A stretch of DNA of 51,361 nt from RGIG5472 sp051867615 (GTDB taxonomy: Bacteria; Bacillota; Clostridia; Oscillospirales; Oscillospiraceae), in the NCBI GenBank assembly GCA_051867615.1, contig JBJDYU010000041.1, forward strand, positions 1 to 51,361, in the 5' to 3' direction. Positions within the stretch are counted from its first letter, which is position 1. Each line of letters opens with the position of its first letter. The position numbers and the translations under genes were made by a program. Positions 23,656-31,685 of this stretch are shown here, piece by piece. Under the pieces are notes generated by a model, which was not told the DNA's origin, did not search any database, and saw nothing but the letters and a program-made list of their open reading frames with translations.

Positions 23656-23699
23656 GAAAATTATGTAGTTCTTTTGTATTTGTTTTGCGGCCTGTGCAG

Positions 23700-23718
23700 A
23701 CAAATTATTTATTTTGTC
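23700..23718 (-). repeat. Right inverted repeat (recombination site) of the invertible segment
   Basis: Read on the minus strand it is GACAAAATAAATAATTTGT, identical over 19/19 to the left site, with similarity continuing into CTG(C) inside the segment. Its outer end touches the TAG stop of the recombinase gene. Confidence 0.88.
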
Positions 23719-24563
23719 TAACAGATCAGCCCCAGGCGGTCCAGCTGCCTGGCGTGCTCCGCTCCGGTGGTCAGCAGATAGATGCGGGTGGTCTCGATGG
23801 AAGAATGGCCCAGCACGTCGGCCAGTTTGGCGATGTCCCTGCAGCCCCTGTAAAACACGGTGGCGAACAGGTGCCGCAGGTTGTGGGGGAACACCTTGGA
23901 GGGGGCCACTCCGGCGTGTTTGCACAGGCGCTTCATCTCCGCCCAGATCTGTTTCCGGGACAGGCTGTTTCCGCTTCTGGTGAGAAAGATCTCGCCGGAG
24001 GCGATTTTTTCATTTCCGGCGTATTGCAGCAGCTTCCGCCGCAGCTTTCCGGGGAGCAGGATCGTGCGGATCTTTCCCTTCAGGGATATCTCCGCCCTTC
24101 CTGCCCGGGCCGCCTCCACAGTGATATACCGGACCTCGCTGACGCGGATGCCGGTGGCGCAGATGGTCTCCATCAGCAGGGAAAGGCGCTCCTTCCCCAG
24201 CGCCCGGGCCGTCTGCGTCAGGCGGTCGTATTCCCGGCGCGTCAGCTCCCGGGAGGACTCCCGGAACAGCCGCCGCTGGAGCTTCAGAAAACGCACCCGG
24301 CAGTCCTCCCGGCCGGCAAAGCGAAGCAAAGCGTTGACGGCCGCCAGCATGGAGTTGATGGTAACGGGGGCGTAGCGCTCCGCCAGCAGGTGTTCCCTCC
24401 ACTCCGCCGCTGTTTCTCTGGTCACAGCCCGGCCCTCCAGCCAGACGGCAAAGGCCCCCACGTCCCGCAGGTACTTCTCCATGGTGCCGGGCGCGCGTTC
24501 TTCGCTTTTCAGATAGCGGGCAAAGGCCGCGATCTGCTCCGGTGTCAAATGGTACTCATTCAT
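23718..24563 (-). CDS. Tyrosine recombinase/integrase (predicted DNA invertase of the adjacent switch)
   Basis: This 281-residue recombinase has an N-terminal SAM-like core-binding domain (about residues 8-90) and a catalytic domain. All active-site residues are visible: Arg140 (ATGIRVSEV), Lys164 (LKGKIRTILL), His227 and Arg230 (FPHNLRHLFA), His253 (LGHSSIETT) and nucleophile Tyr262 (TRIYL). At under 300 residues, without an arm-binding domain, it resembles the small XerC/D-like invertases that flip promoters rather than phage integrases. AAGGAGG precedes the ATG at 24563. Its stop codon overlaps the right inverted repeat by one base, which ties it to the invertible segment. Confidence 0.92.
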   Translation of the reverse strand: MNEYHLTPEQIAAFARYLKSEERAPGTMEKYLRDVGAFAVWLEGRAVTRETAAEWREHLLAERYAPVTINSMLAAVNALLRFAGREDCRVRFLKLQRRLFRESSRELTRREYDRLTQTARALGKERLSLLMETICATGIRVSEVRYITVEAARAGRAEISLKGKIRTILLPGKLRRKLLQYAGNEKIASGEIFLTRSGNSLSRKQIWAEMKRLCKHAGVAPSKVFPHNLRHLFATVFYRGCRDIAKLADVLGHSSIETTRIYLLTTGAEHARQLDRLGLIC

Positions 24564-24644
24564 GGCTTACCTCCTTTTCAAGGGTACTGTCGCTATTTTA
24601 CCCTGCAAACGGGATCATGCTTCACTTCCCGCTCCATTCGGCTG

Positions 24645-24680
24645 AAAAAAGAAGCGGACGCGCGCAGCGCGTCCGCTTCC
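24645..24680 (-). terminator. Intrinsic terminator of the first MATE gene
   Basis: Stem GAAGCGGACGCGC/GCGCGTCCGCTTC type (24651-24679) followed on the minus strand by TTTTTT (24645-24650). It isolates the recombinase gene from the MATE gene. Confidence 0.85.
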
Positions 24681-24711
24681 GAGTCTCTATCGCTATTGTT
24701 TTTTCGTTTCC

Positions 24712-26091
24712 TCAGTCTGCCGCTTTCTGCTCCAGCTCCCGCAGGGCCTTGCGGAACCGCAGCGCGAACAGCGCCGCCGTGAAGCTCACCGCCAGCACGT
24801 CCGCCACCGGCTCCGCCGTGTAGACCGCCAGCGTCTTATCCGGCAGCAGGGCGGGCAGCAGGTAGATCAGCGGCAGCAGCAGCACGAACTTCCGCACCAC
24901 CGCCACGATGATGGAGGCCCCGGCGCTGCCGATGGCCACGAAGGTCATCTGGCAGGCGATCTGGATGCCGAAAAGGCCCAAAGCCGCGCAGTATACCCGC
25001 AGCATCCGCGCCGCGAAGGCCAGCAGCGTGGGGTCCGGGGTGAATATCCCGGCAAAGGCCCGGGGAAAGAGCATGAGCAGGGCCCAGAGCGTCAGGGAGT
25101 ACGCGAGGCTCAGCTTCAGCAGCAGACGGAAGGTCTCCTTCACCCGGCCCACATTCCGCGCGCCGTAGTTGAAGCTCGTGATGGGCTGCGCTCCCTGAGC
25201 CAGACCCTGCAGCGGCAGCATGGCGAACTGCATGACGCTGGTGAGGATGGTCATGGCTCCCACCGCCAGGTCCCCGCCGTAGCGCAGGAGGGAGGAATTG
25301 AAGCAGACGGAAATGACGCTTTCGCTGGACTGCATGATAAACGGCGCGAGGCCCAGCGCCAGGCAGGGCAGCAGCACCTTCGGCCGCAGGCGCAGATGCG
25401 TCCGCCGGATGCGCAGCAGCGTCTTTTTCCCGCAGAGGAAGGCCACCACCCAGACGCAGGAGACGCCCTGGGAGAGAATGGTGGCCAGGGCCGCGCCCCG
25501 CACGCCCATCCCCAGAGTGAAGATGAACAGCGGGTCCAGCAGGATGTTGCACACCGCACCGATGAGCACCGTCAGCATTCCCGTCCGGGCGAAGCCCTGG
25601 GCTGTGATGTAGGCGTTCATGCCGAGGGTCAGTTGGACAAAAACCGTGCCCGCGGCGTAGATGTCCATATAGTCTACAGCGTAGCCGATGGTATTCCCGC
25701 TGGCGCCGAAGGCCAGCAGCAGCGGCTCATCCCACAGCAGCAGCGCCGCCGTCAGCAGCGCGGAGATCACGAGCTGCAGCGCAAAGCAGCCGCCCAGGAT
25801 GCGCTCCGCCTCCTCCCTATCGCCCCGGCCCATGGCGATGGAGGCCCGGGGCGCGCCGCCGGCTCCCACAAGGCACGCGAAGGCCGAGACGATCATGATC
25901 AGGGGCAGGCACACCCCCACGCCCGTCAGGGCCAGGTCGCCCTCCTGTGGTATGTGGCCGATGTAGACGCGGTCTACAATGTTGTAAAGCATATTAATGA
26001 GCTGCGCGCTCACCGTGGGGATGGCGAGCTTCAAAAGCAGCTTTCCCACCGGCTCCGTGCCGAGGAATTCGTTGCTGTTATTGCTGTTCAT
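24712..26091 (-). CDS. MATE family efflux transporter
   Basis: This roughly 459-residue multidrug and toxin extrusion antiporter has twelve expected membrane helices. The start of the MatE domain is visible as LGTEPVGKLLLKLAIPTVSA and LINMLYNIVDRVYIGHI; the second half has FNYGARNVGRVKETF and the pseudo-symmetric loop (PLQGLAQGAQPITSFNYGA). It likely exports cationic compounds using a Na+ or H+ gradient; the substrate is unknown. The start is uncertain. The ATG at 26091 is preferred, but a GTG at 26118 is possible and neither has a well-spaced ribosome binding site (a GGAGG lies about 17 nt from the ATG). Confidence 0.88.
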   Translation of the reverse strand: MNSNNSNEFLGTEPVGKLLLKLAIPTVSAQLINMLYNIVDRVYIGHIPQEGDLALTGVGVCLPLIMIVSAFACLVGAGGAPRASIAMGRGDREEAERILGGCFALQLVISALLTAALLLWDEPLLLAFGASGNTIGYAVDYMDIYAAGTVFVQLTLGMNAYITAQGFARTGMLTVLIGAVCNILLDPLFIFTLGMGVRGAALATILSQGVSCVWVVAFLCGKKTLLRIRRTHLRLRPKVLLPCLALGLAPFIMQSSESVISVCFNSSLLRYGGDLAVGAMTILTSVMQFAMLPLQGLAQGAQPITSFNYGARNVGRVKETFRLLLKLSLAYSLTLWALLMLFPRAFAGIFTPDPTLLAFAARMLRVYCAALGLFGIQIACQMTFVAIGSAGASIIVAVVRKFVLLLPLIYLLPALLPDKTLAVYTAEPVADVLAVSFTAALFALRFRKALRELEQKAAD

Positions 26092-26176
26092 ATCGCTTGT
26101 ATTTGATACCTCCGTCACAATTTACGCTATGCGGGCGCGGCAGAATCCGCCGCGCCCCCCTCCGGTCGTTTTCACT

Positions 26177-26204
26177 ATTATAACGCTTTTTCCCGCTTCC
26201 GCAA
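26177..26204 (-). promoter_or_regulatory. Promoter of the first MATE gene
   Basis: TTGCGG (26199-26204), 16-bp spacer, TATAAT (26177-26182) on the minus strand. The leader that follows contains a GGGCGCGG/CCGCGCCC hairpin around 26143-26167. Confidence 0.5.
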
Positions 26205-26242
26205 CCCCCGGCAAAACTCCGCCGCCGGAGCCGGGCGCGAAG

Positions 26243-26266
26243 CGCGGCGGCTGTACAGCCGCCGCG
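26243..26266. promoter_or_regulatory. Perfect 24-bp palindrome upstream of the ATPase gene
   Basis: CGCGGCGGCTGT/ACAGCCGCCGCG is followed on the plus strand by TTTTATGC and a TATGAT box at 26275-26280, 38 bp before the ATPase ATG. It overlaps the expected -35 region. It could be a repressor operator or a short terminator against incoming transcription. Confidence 0.4.
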
Positions 26267-26317
26267 TTTTATGCTATGATGGCCCTGTAAAGCGCAAACG
26301 CCGAAAGGAGGCGCGCC

Positions 26318-27178
26318 ATGGCCATCTATCTCAAAGCGTTCCTGCTCCCCTCCGACGGGGCGGAAATGGGGTTTATCATGGGGCAGAAGCGGACCTGCTA
26401 CGCCACGAGCTACCCCTTCAAGCTCTTTCCCGACAAGGGGCTGCGGCAGCTCACGTTCGAGCCGGTCACGATTTTTTACGGCGGCAACGGCAGCGGCAAG
26501 AGTACGCTTCTCAACATCATCGCGGAAAAGCTGGGCGTGAAGCGCCACTCGGTCTTTGGAGGCAGCGCCTTTTTCCCGGACTATCTCCGTCTCTGTCAGG
26601 CCCAGCTGCGCGGAAAGCTGCCGGAGGAGAGCCAGATCCTCACCAGCGACGACGTCTCCGACCACCTGCTGCACCTGCGCTCCATGAGCCAGGGCATCGA
26701 CCGGCGGCGGGAGGAGCTGTTTGAGGACTATCTGGACCGGAAATACAGCAGCCACCGGCTCCACTCTCTCGCGGAGTACGAGGACTGGCGGGAGAGCTAC
26801 GACGCCAAGCGGCAGACCCAGTCCCGTTTTGTCAGGGAGCGGCTGATGAAAAACCCCGAGATGTTCTCCAACGGCGAGAGCGCCATGCGCTACTTCACCG
26901 ACCGCATCACGGAGCAGGCTCTCTACCTGCTGGACGAGCCGGAAAACAGCCTCTCCGTGACGCTGCAGGAGGAGCTGGCGGCGTTCCTCGCGGACTCCGC
27001 CCGCTACTTCGGCTGCCAGCTGGTGCTGGCCACCCACTCTCCCGTGCTGCTGGCCCTGCCGGGAGCCAAGATCTACGATCTGGATGCCCTGCCGGTAACG
27101 GCGAAGCGGTGGACGGAGCTTGCGAACGTCCGGGCCTGGCGGGATTTCTTCCGCGCCCACGAGGAGGAGTTCTCCTAA
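26318..27178 (+). CDS. AAA/ABC-type ATPase (SMC-like head), orphan
   Basis: This 286-residue ATPase has Walker A GGNGSGKSTLLNII (about residues 51-64), a central variable helical insert (about 90-200, arginine- and glutamate-rich), Walker B YLLDEPENSL and an H-loop LVLATHSPVLLAL. The spacing is that of the AAA_21/RecF-SMC-like group, not of transporter ABC ATPases, and no permease lies next to it. No canonical ABC signature is clear (FSNGESAMRYF is a candidate degenerate form). The ATG follows AAAGGAGG. It is monocistronic, flanked by minus-strand genes. The role is unknown; relatives occur alone or with nucleases in defence modules, and no nuclease partner is visible here. Confidence 0.78.
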   Translation: MAIYLKAFLLPSDGAEMGFIMGQKRTCYATSYPFKLFPDKGLRQLTFEPVTIFYGGNGSGKSTLLNIIAEKLGVKRHSVFGGSAFFPDYLRLCQAQLRGKLPEESQILTSDDVSDHLLHLRSMSQGIDRRREELFEDYLDRKYSSHRLHSLAEYEDWRESYDAKRQTQSRFVRERLMKNPEMFSNGESAMRYFTDRITEQALYLLDEPENSLSVTLQEELAAFLADSARYFGCQLVLATHSPVLLALPGAKIYDLDALPVTAKRWTELANVRAWRDFFRAHEEEFS

Positions 27179-27202
27179 GCGGCGCTGGGACATCTGATGA
27201 AA

Positions 27203-27244
27203 CGAAAAAACAGGGAAGGCGTCCCGCGGGACGTCTTCCCTGTT
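27203..27244 (-). terminator. Terminator shared by the ATPase gene and the cardiolipin synthase operon
   Basis: Long stem AACAGGGAAGGCGTCCCG/CGGGACGTCTTCCCTGTT (27209-27244). On the minus strand it is followed by TTTTTTCGTTTC, so it mainly ends the cls operon. It can also stop plus-strand transcription, though with a poor T-tract. Confidence 0.8.
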
Positions 27245-27270
27245 CGTATATGTACGCAAAGCGCCCGCCG

Positions 27271-28875
27271 TCACATCAGCGGAGCCGCCACCTTCAGCAG
27301 CCATCCGCAAAGTCTCGTGAAAAGGCCCTGCCGCTTCGCCTCCTCCGCCGTGACCTCCTGCGAGCGATCCAGCGTGCTGAGAAAGTCCGCCCGGATGTCC
27401 GCGATGGCCGGGACCTTATAGAGATAGGCCGCGCACTCGAAATGGAGGTACAGGCTCCGATAATCCAGATTGATGGTGCCCACCACTGCCTGTCTGTCGT
27501 CGCTGAGGAAGACCTTGGCGTGGACGAAACCGGGGGTGTACTCATAGATGCGCACGCCGGCCTCCGTCAGCTCCCGGTAGTGGCTCTTGGCCAGCATGAA
27601 GGCGTACTGTTTGTCCGGGATGTGGGGCAGGATCAGCCGCACGTCCACGCCCCGCTTCGCCGCGAAGCGCAGGGCCGTCACCATCTCATGGTCCAAAATG
27701 AGATAGGGCGTCATGATGTACACATAGTCCTTCGCCCGGTTCAGTATGTCCAGATACACCATCTCTCCCACGTTCTCATCGTCCAGGGGACTGTCGCCGT
27801 AGGGGATGACGTAGCCCTCCGCCTCCGTCCGCAGCGTACCGGCGGGCTTCAGATAGGGCTCATAGACGCGCTCATGCTCAGAGTAATTCCAGATCTGCAG
27901 AAACATCAGCGTGAAGCTACGGGCCGCGTCGCCCCGCACCATGACGGCGGTGTCCTTCCAGTGGCCGTGGACCTCCTTGCGGTTGATGTATTCGTCGGCG
28001 ATGTTCACGCCGCCGGTGAAGGCCACCACGCCGTCGATGACCAGAATTTTGCGGTGGTCGCGGTTGTTATAGTGGGTGGAGACGAAGGGACGGATGGGCG
28101 AGAACATCTTGCAGCGGATGCCCCGCTTCTCCAGCTCTTTGGGATAGCCGTAAGGCAGCAGGGTCACGGCGCAGGTGCCGTCGTACATCACGCGGACCTC
28201 CACGCCCTCGCGGACCTTGCGCTCCAGCACCTCCAGCACGCGGCTCCACATATAGCTCCGCTCCAGAATAAAGTATTCAAGGAAAATGAACTCCTTCGCC
28301 TGCTCCAGCTCCGTGAGCATAGCCTCGAACTTGTTCTCTCCCAGAGGGAAATACTGCACCTCCGTGTTGCCATAAACGGGGCAGCCGGCGTTTTTCAGCG
28401 TATAGGAGGCGAGGTTATAAAGCCCCCTGTCCTCCTCGCGGATGCGCTCCATCAGCGCGCTCTGGTCGCTGACGTATACCCCGCTCTCCACCAGCGTGTC
28501 GTGCAGCACCTGCTGCTCCAGCCGGTGGCCCAGGTCGTTGCGGATGAACAGGTACAGCATCGCGCCGAAGACCGGCATCACCGCGATGAGGATGCTCCAG
28601 GAGAGCTTGATGGCCGGGTTGTCCCGGGTGTTCAGCACGAAGATCAGCATCACCGCCGTGACCACCACGCTGCCGCCCACATAGTAGGGAACGTACTGCG
28701 CGAAGTGGAACAGCAGCATGAATAGTATGGCAAACTGGGCCGCCAGCAGCACCAGAACCACCATGGTGCGGCCGAAGACCACATGGAACACGCCCCGCTT
28801 GCCTTCCTGCACCAGCTTTTCCTTCTCAGGCGGCTCAATGGGGAGATGGGGACGCGCCGGTTTCCGTTCGCTCAT
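27271..28875 (-). CDS. cls: Cardiolipin synthase (phospholipase D family)
   Basis: This 534-residue membrane enzyme makes cardiolipin from two phosphatidylglycerols. Two N-terminal membrane hairpin helices (about residues 36-58 and 62-82, with a third near 92-110) precede two PLD domains. The first HKD motif is RDHRKILVIDG (HxKxxxxD) and the second is FVHAKVFLSDD with downstream GTINLDYRS. The length is slightly above the usual 480-510 owing to the charged N-terminal tail. Its ATG overlaps the stop of the AI-2E-type permease gene (ATGA), so the two form an operon. Confidence 0.93.
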   Translation of the reverse strand: MSERKPARPHLPIEPPEKEKLVQEGKRGVFHVVFGRTMVVLVLLAAQFAILFMLLFHFAQYVPYYVGGSVVVTAVMLIFVLNTRDNPAIKLSWSILIAVMPVFGAMLYLFIRNDLGHRLEQQVLHDTLVESGVYVSDQSALMERIREEDRGLYNLASYTLKNAGCPVYGNTEVQYFPLGENKFEAMLTELEQAKEFIFLEYFILERSYMWSRVLEVLERKVREGVEVRVMYDGTCAVTLLPYGYPKELEKRGIRCKMFSPIRPFVSTHYNNRDHRKILVIDGVVAFTGGVNIADEYINRKEVHGHWKDTAVMVRGDAARSFTLMFLQIWNYSEHERVYEPYLKPAGTLRTEAEGYVIPYGDSPLDDENVGEMVYLDILNRAKDYVYIMTPYLILDHEMVTALRFAAKRGVDVRLILPHIPDKQYAFMLAKSHYRELTEAGVRIYEYTPGFVHAKVFLSDDRQAVVGTINLDYRSLYLHFECAAYLYKVPAIADIRADFLSTLDRSQEVTAEEAKRQGLFTRLCGWLLKVAAPLM

Positions 28876-29990
28876 GCCCTCTCCCCTTTCTGCACGTCAC
28901 GCCGCAGCATCTGGTACGCCGCCGCGGCCAGCGGCACGCCCAGCAGCATCCCGCTGATGCCCATGACACCGCCGCCCACCGTGACGGTGGCCAGCACCCA
29001 CACGCCGGGGAGGCCGATGGAGGTACCCACCACTCTGGGATAGATGAGGTTCCCCTCCAGCTGCTGCAGAAGCGTCAGGAAGATCAGGAAGATCAGCGCT
29101 TTCAGCGGGTCCACCGTCAGGATCATGAACGCGCCCACAAAGGCGCCGATGTAGGCGCCCGCCACCGGGATCAGCGCCGTGAAGCCCACCAGCGTGCCGA
29201 TCATCACCGCGTAGGGCAGGCGCAGCAGCGCCATGCCCGCCATGCAGAGCAGGCCCAGAATCACCGCCTCGGTGCACTGGCCCACGATGAAGCGGTGAAA
29301 GCAGCTGTTGAGCGTCGCAAGCACATAGCGGAGCTTCGCCTCCCACTTTTCGGGCAGGTACCGCCGCACCAGACGGCTGCACTGCCGGCTCAGCCGCTCC
29401 TTCCCCACAAGAAGGTACAAAGCGAAGATCAGGCCGATGACGAAGCGCGTCACAAAGGAGACGAGGGAGGAGACGGTGGAGACCGCCACCTGAGCGGCGC
29501 CGCCCACGCCCTCCATCAGCAGACGCGCCATCTGGCTGATCTTATCCTGCCAGTTCACCGACTCCAGCGATTGAAGCAGCTCCGCCGCCGCGTCCGAGGT
29601 GAGCAGTCCGCTGCTGCGCACCCAGTCCGCGGCCCATTCCACCGCCCCGGGGACCTCCGCCATGAGCAGCCGCACGCAGGCAAGCAGCTCCGGCACCACC
29701 AGGCGCACCACCAGCACCGCCGCGCCCAGCAGCGTCAGCAGCGCGGCCAGCAGACACACGGGCCGCCGGCTCCGCCGAGCCGCCTCGCCGCCGTGGGGAA
29801 AATAGTGCCGCTCATAAAAGCTCATGAGGATGTTCACGAGATACGCTATGATGCAGCCCATGAGCAGCGCCCCCGCCGCGTGCAGCAGCGCCGCGGCGAA
29901 GCCCGCCACCGTACTCCAGTAATAGATACCCAGAAACAGGACAAAGCAGGTCACGCCCAGCCTGAAACAGCCCTTCCATTCGATTTTCAT
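28872..29990 (-). CDS. AI-2E family transporter (YdbI/PerM-like permease)
   Basis: This 372-residue integral membrane protein has two N-terminal helices (about residues 10-58), another near 78-100, a soluble segment (110-170) and a cluster of helices from about 175 to the end. The last part holds the family-typical LVGFTALIPVAGAYIGAFVG and NLIYPRVVGTSIGLPGVWVL motifs. Members export AI-2 or act as Na+/H+ antiporters, so no specific substrate is claimed. AAGGAG precedes the ATG. It is the first gene of a two-gene operon with cls. Confidence 0.88.
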   Translation of the reverse strand: MKIEWKGCFRLGVTCFVLFLGIYYWSTVAGFAAALLHAAGALLMGCIIAYLVNILMSFYERHYFPHGGEAARRSRRPVCLLAALLTLLGAAVLVVRLVVPELLACVRLLMAEVPGAVEWAADWVRSSGLLTSDAAAELLQSLESVNWQDKISQMARLLMEGVGGAAQVAVSTVSSLVSFVTRFVIGLIFALYLLVGKERLSRQCSRLVRRYLPEKWEAKLRYVLATLNSCFHRFIVGQCTEAVILGLLCMAGMALLRLPYAVMIGTLVGFTALIPVAGAYIGAFVGAFMILTVDPLKALIFLIFLTLLQQLEGNLIYPRVVGTSIGLPGVWVLATVTVGGGVMGISGMLLGVPLAAAAYQMLRRDVQKGERA

Positions 29991-30043
29991 ACCGTTTCTC
30001 CTTCCCGCGCCCCGCGAAGGGCGCGTCTTGCAGCGATACAGTC

Positions 30044-30072
30044 ATTATAATCCGCGGCGCGGCCCCTGACAA
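30044..30072 (-). promoter_or_regulatory. Promoter of the AI-2E permease-cls operon
   Basis: TTGTCA (30067-30072, 5/6), exactly 17 bp, TATAAT (30044-30049, 6/6), 54 bp upstream of the ATG. One of the best sigma-A-like promoters in the window. Confidence 0.75.
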
Positions 30073-30102
30073 CCGACGATTCCCCCTGCCGCGTCGAGGT
30101 GA

Positions 30103-30127
30103 TCCGCCCGCCGGGCGGCGTTTTTTT
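30103..30127 (+). terminator. Plus-facing hairpin with T-run at the end of the second MATE gene
   Basis: TCCGCCC/GGGCGG hairpin (about 30104-30119) followed on the plus strand by TTTTTTT. Both neighbouring genes are on the minus strand, so it would only stop antisense transcripts. For the MATE gene the hairpin lacks a downstream T-run. Confidence 0.4.
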
Positions 30128-31517
30128 ACGCGCTTTGCCCCTCCTCACGGAGCGGGTCCCACTCGCCCCGGACATAGCAGCGCAGGAACAGCGCGAAAAG
30201 CAGCAGATTATGGGCGATCATGCAGGCCCAGGCCGAGACAAGGCCGTAGCCCAGCACCTGCGTACAAACGAAGGTACCCACGATGCGCACGCCCCACATA
30301 CCGAGGATATTGTACAAAAACGGCTGCCGCGTCCTGCCCACGCCCTGCAGCAGGCCCTCCACGATGATGGAAAAGCCGTAAAACGGCTCCGACACCGCCA
30401 CCATGCGCAGCACCGTGCTGCCGAGGGTGATGACGTCGCCGCTGCGGGAAAAGAGCGACACCAGCGCCGGGGCGGAAGCGAACAGGCAGGCCCCGGAGAA
30501 ACACATGAGGACGATCTCCAGCGGCAGGAACATGGCCGCCAGCTCCCGCATCCGCTTCCGGTCCCTGGCGCCGTAGGCGTTGCCGGCGAGGGTGGCGGCG
30601 GCGGTCTGCATACCGAAGCCCGGGATGTAGAAAGCCGACTCCACGGTGTTGGCGATGGTGTGGGCGGCGGTGGCCACCTCTCCGAGGGAATTGATCATGG
30701 CCGCGAAGGCCACATAGCCCAGAGACGTGCCGAAGCGCTGGAGCATATTGGGCAGCGCCACCCGCAGGCAGGGCCGCAGCACTTCCCAGTCCGGCCGCAG
30801 CGACTGCCCTCTGGGAGATGCCAGCGGGTGCCGCCAGAGGGCCGCGGTGATGCAGATGCCGCCCACCGTGAAGGCCACGGCGCTGGCGATGGCCGCGCCC
30901 TCGACCCCAAGCCCCGCGCCGGGCAGGGTCACGCGCCCGCCAAACGCCTGCCGGGTGGGATAGATCAGCAGGAAATTCAGCGCTACGTTGATGCCGTTCA
31001 CCGCGAGGCCCAGCTTCATGGGGGTCTTGGTATCGCCCACGGCCCGCAGCACCGTGCCGAATATCAGGCTGGCGGCGCGGGGCAGCATGGGCAGGTACAG
31101 AATGAAGAAATAGCGGGAGGCCATCGCCCGGATGCTGCTGTCCGTCCGCATCCAGACCGGGATCACGCCGCTGAGAGACAGCGTCAGCGCGGTAAAGAGC
31201 GTCCCCACCACCAGCGTGGTCAGGACGGCCTGGGCGGCGGCGTGCTTCGCCGCCGTCTCGTCCTTTGCGCCCCGCGCCCGGGCGATAAAGGCCAGAAAGC
31301 CCACGCTCAGGGCGGAGACGGAGCCGTTGATAAGCCAGTTGACGGTGCTGGTGGCTCCCACGGCGGCGGTGGCCGCTGTGCCGAGGGACCCCACCATGGC
31401 GGTGTCGATGTACTGCACCGCCGTCTGCATGAGCTGCTCCAGCATGGTGGGCCACGCCAGGGCCAGGATCGTCCGCAGCATTTCCGGATTCAGTTTCCTC
31501 AGCGTTCCGTTTCTCAT
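30126..31517 (-). CDS. MATE family efflux transporter
   Basis: This 463-residue second MATE antiporter is unlike the first (24712-26091) in detail. It starts MRNGTLRKLNPEMLRTILAL, has the paired helix-1 motif WPTMLEQLMQTAVQYIDTAM, a mid-protein FGTVLRAVGDTKTPMKLGL and the second-half motif PGFGMQTAAATLAGNAYGA, typical of the NorM-like branch. The ATG at 31517 is chosen (GAGG 7 nt upstream) because the longer frame from 31565 overlaps the -10 box. The substrate is unknown. Confidence 0.9.
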   Translation of the reverse strand: MRNGTLRKLNPEMLRTILALAWPTMLEQLMQTAVQYIDTAMVGSLGTAATAAVGATSTVNWLINGSVSALSVGFLAFIARARGAKDETAAKHAAAQAVLTTLVVGTLFTALTLSLSGVIPVWMRTDSSIRAMASRYFFILYLPMLPRAASLIFGTVLRAVGDTKTPMKLGLAVNGINVALNFLLIYPTRQAFGGRVTLPGAGLGVEGAAIASAVAFTVGGICITAALWRHPLASPRGQSLRPDWEVLRPCLRVALPNMLQRFGTSLGYVAFAAMINSLGEVATAAHTIANTVESAFYIPGFGMQTAAATLAGNAYGARDRKRMRELAAMFLPLEIVLMCFSGACLFASAPALVSLFSRSGDVITLGSTVLRMVAVSEPFYGFSIIVEGLLQGVGRTRQPFLYNILGMWGVRIVGTFVCTQVLGYGLVSAWACMIAHNLLLFALFLRCYVRGEWDPLREEGQSA

Positions 31518-31563
31518 CCCGCGCCTCGTCTCTTTCGTTTCCGGGGTCTTTTTCCCCGGGTAC

Positions 31564-31593
31564 ATTATACGGGAGAAGCCGCCTGCTTCTCAA
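31564..31593 (-). promoter_or_regulatory. Promoter of the second MATE gene
   Basis: TTGAGA (31588-31593, 5/6), 18-bp spacer, TATAAT (31564-31569). A near-perfect palindrome CACTTTTTTGAAAAAAGTG lies directly upstream of the -35 (about 31595-31613) and may bind a regulator. Confidence 0.65.
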
Positions 31594-31636
31594 TCACTTT
31601 TTTGAAAAAAGTGCCGTGATCTCCCCTGTCTCGCGC

Positions 31637-31678
31637 AAAAAAGCGCGGCGGGGAGGCTGCGCCCCCCTGCCGCGCCCT
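31637..31678 (-). terminator. Intrinsic terminator of the ktrBA operon
   Basis: GC-rich stem GCGCGGCAGGGG.../...CCCCGCCGCGC followed on the minus strand by TTTTTT (31637-31642), immediately after the ktrA stop. Confidence 0.75.
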
Positions 31679-31685
31679 GCGCGCA

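Larger units (their letters stand above)
23437..23718. other. Predicted 282-bp invertible DNA segment (phase-variation switch)
   Basis: The segment is bounded by perfect 19-bp inverted repeats and lies between a tyrosine recombinase gene (which it overlaps by one base of the stop codon) and the zinc-ribbon/SLH operon. It contains no gene, is AT-rich compared with its surroundings, and holds a strong one-way terminator (23545-23606) and a promoter-like sequence (23624-23655). In the orientation given, the terminator faces the downstream operon and the promoter points away from it. Inversion would swap both. Comparable switches control surface proteins in gut bacteria, for example cwpV/RecV in Clostridioides difficile. 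Inversion itself is inferred, not seen. Confidence 0.8.

Noticed and set aside
23437..23718. Attachment site of an integrated phage or ICE for the tyrosine recombinase
   Set aside because: The sites are inverted, not direct, only 282 bp apart, and no phage or conjugation genes lie nearby; inversion fits better than integration.
31565..31595. Upstream ATG extending the second MATE protein by 16 residues
   Set aside because: The codon overlaps the TATAAT of its own promoter and would lie at or before the transcription start.
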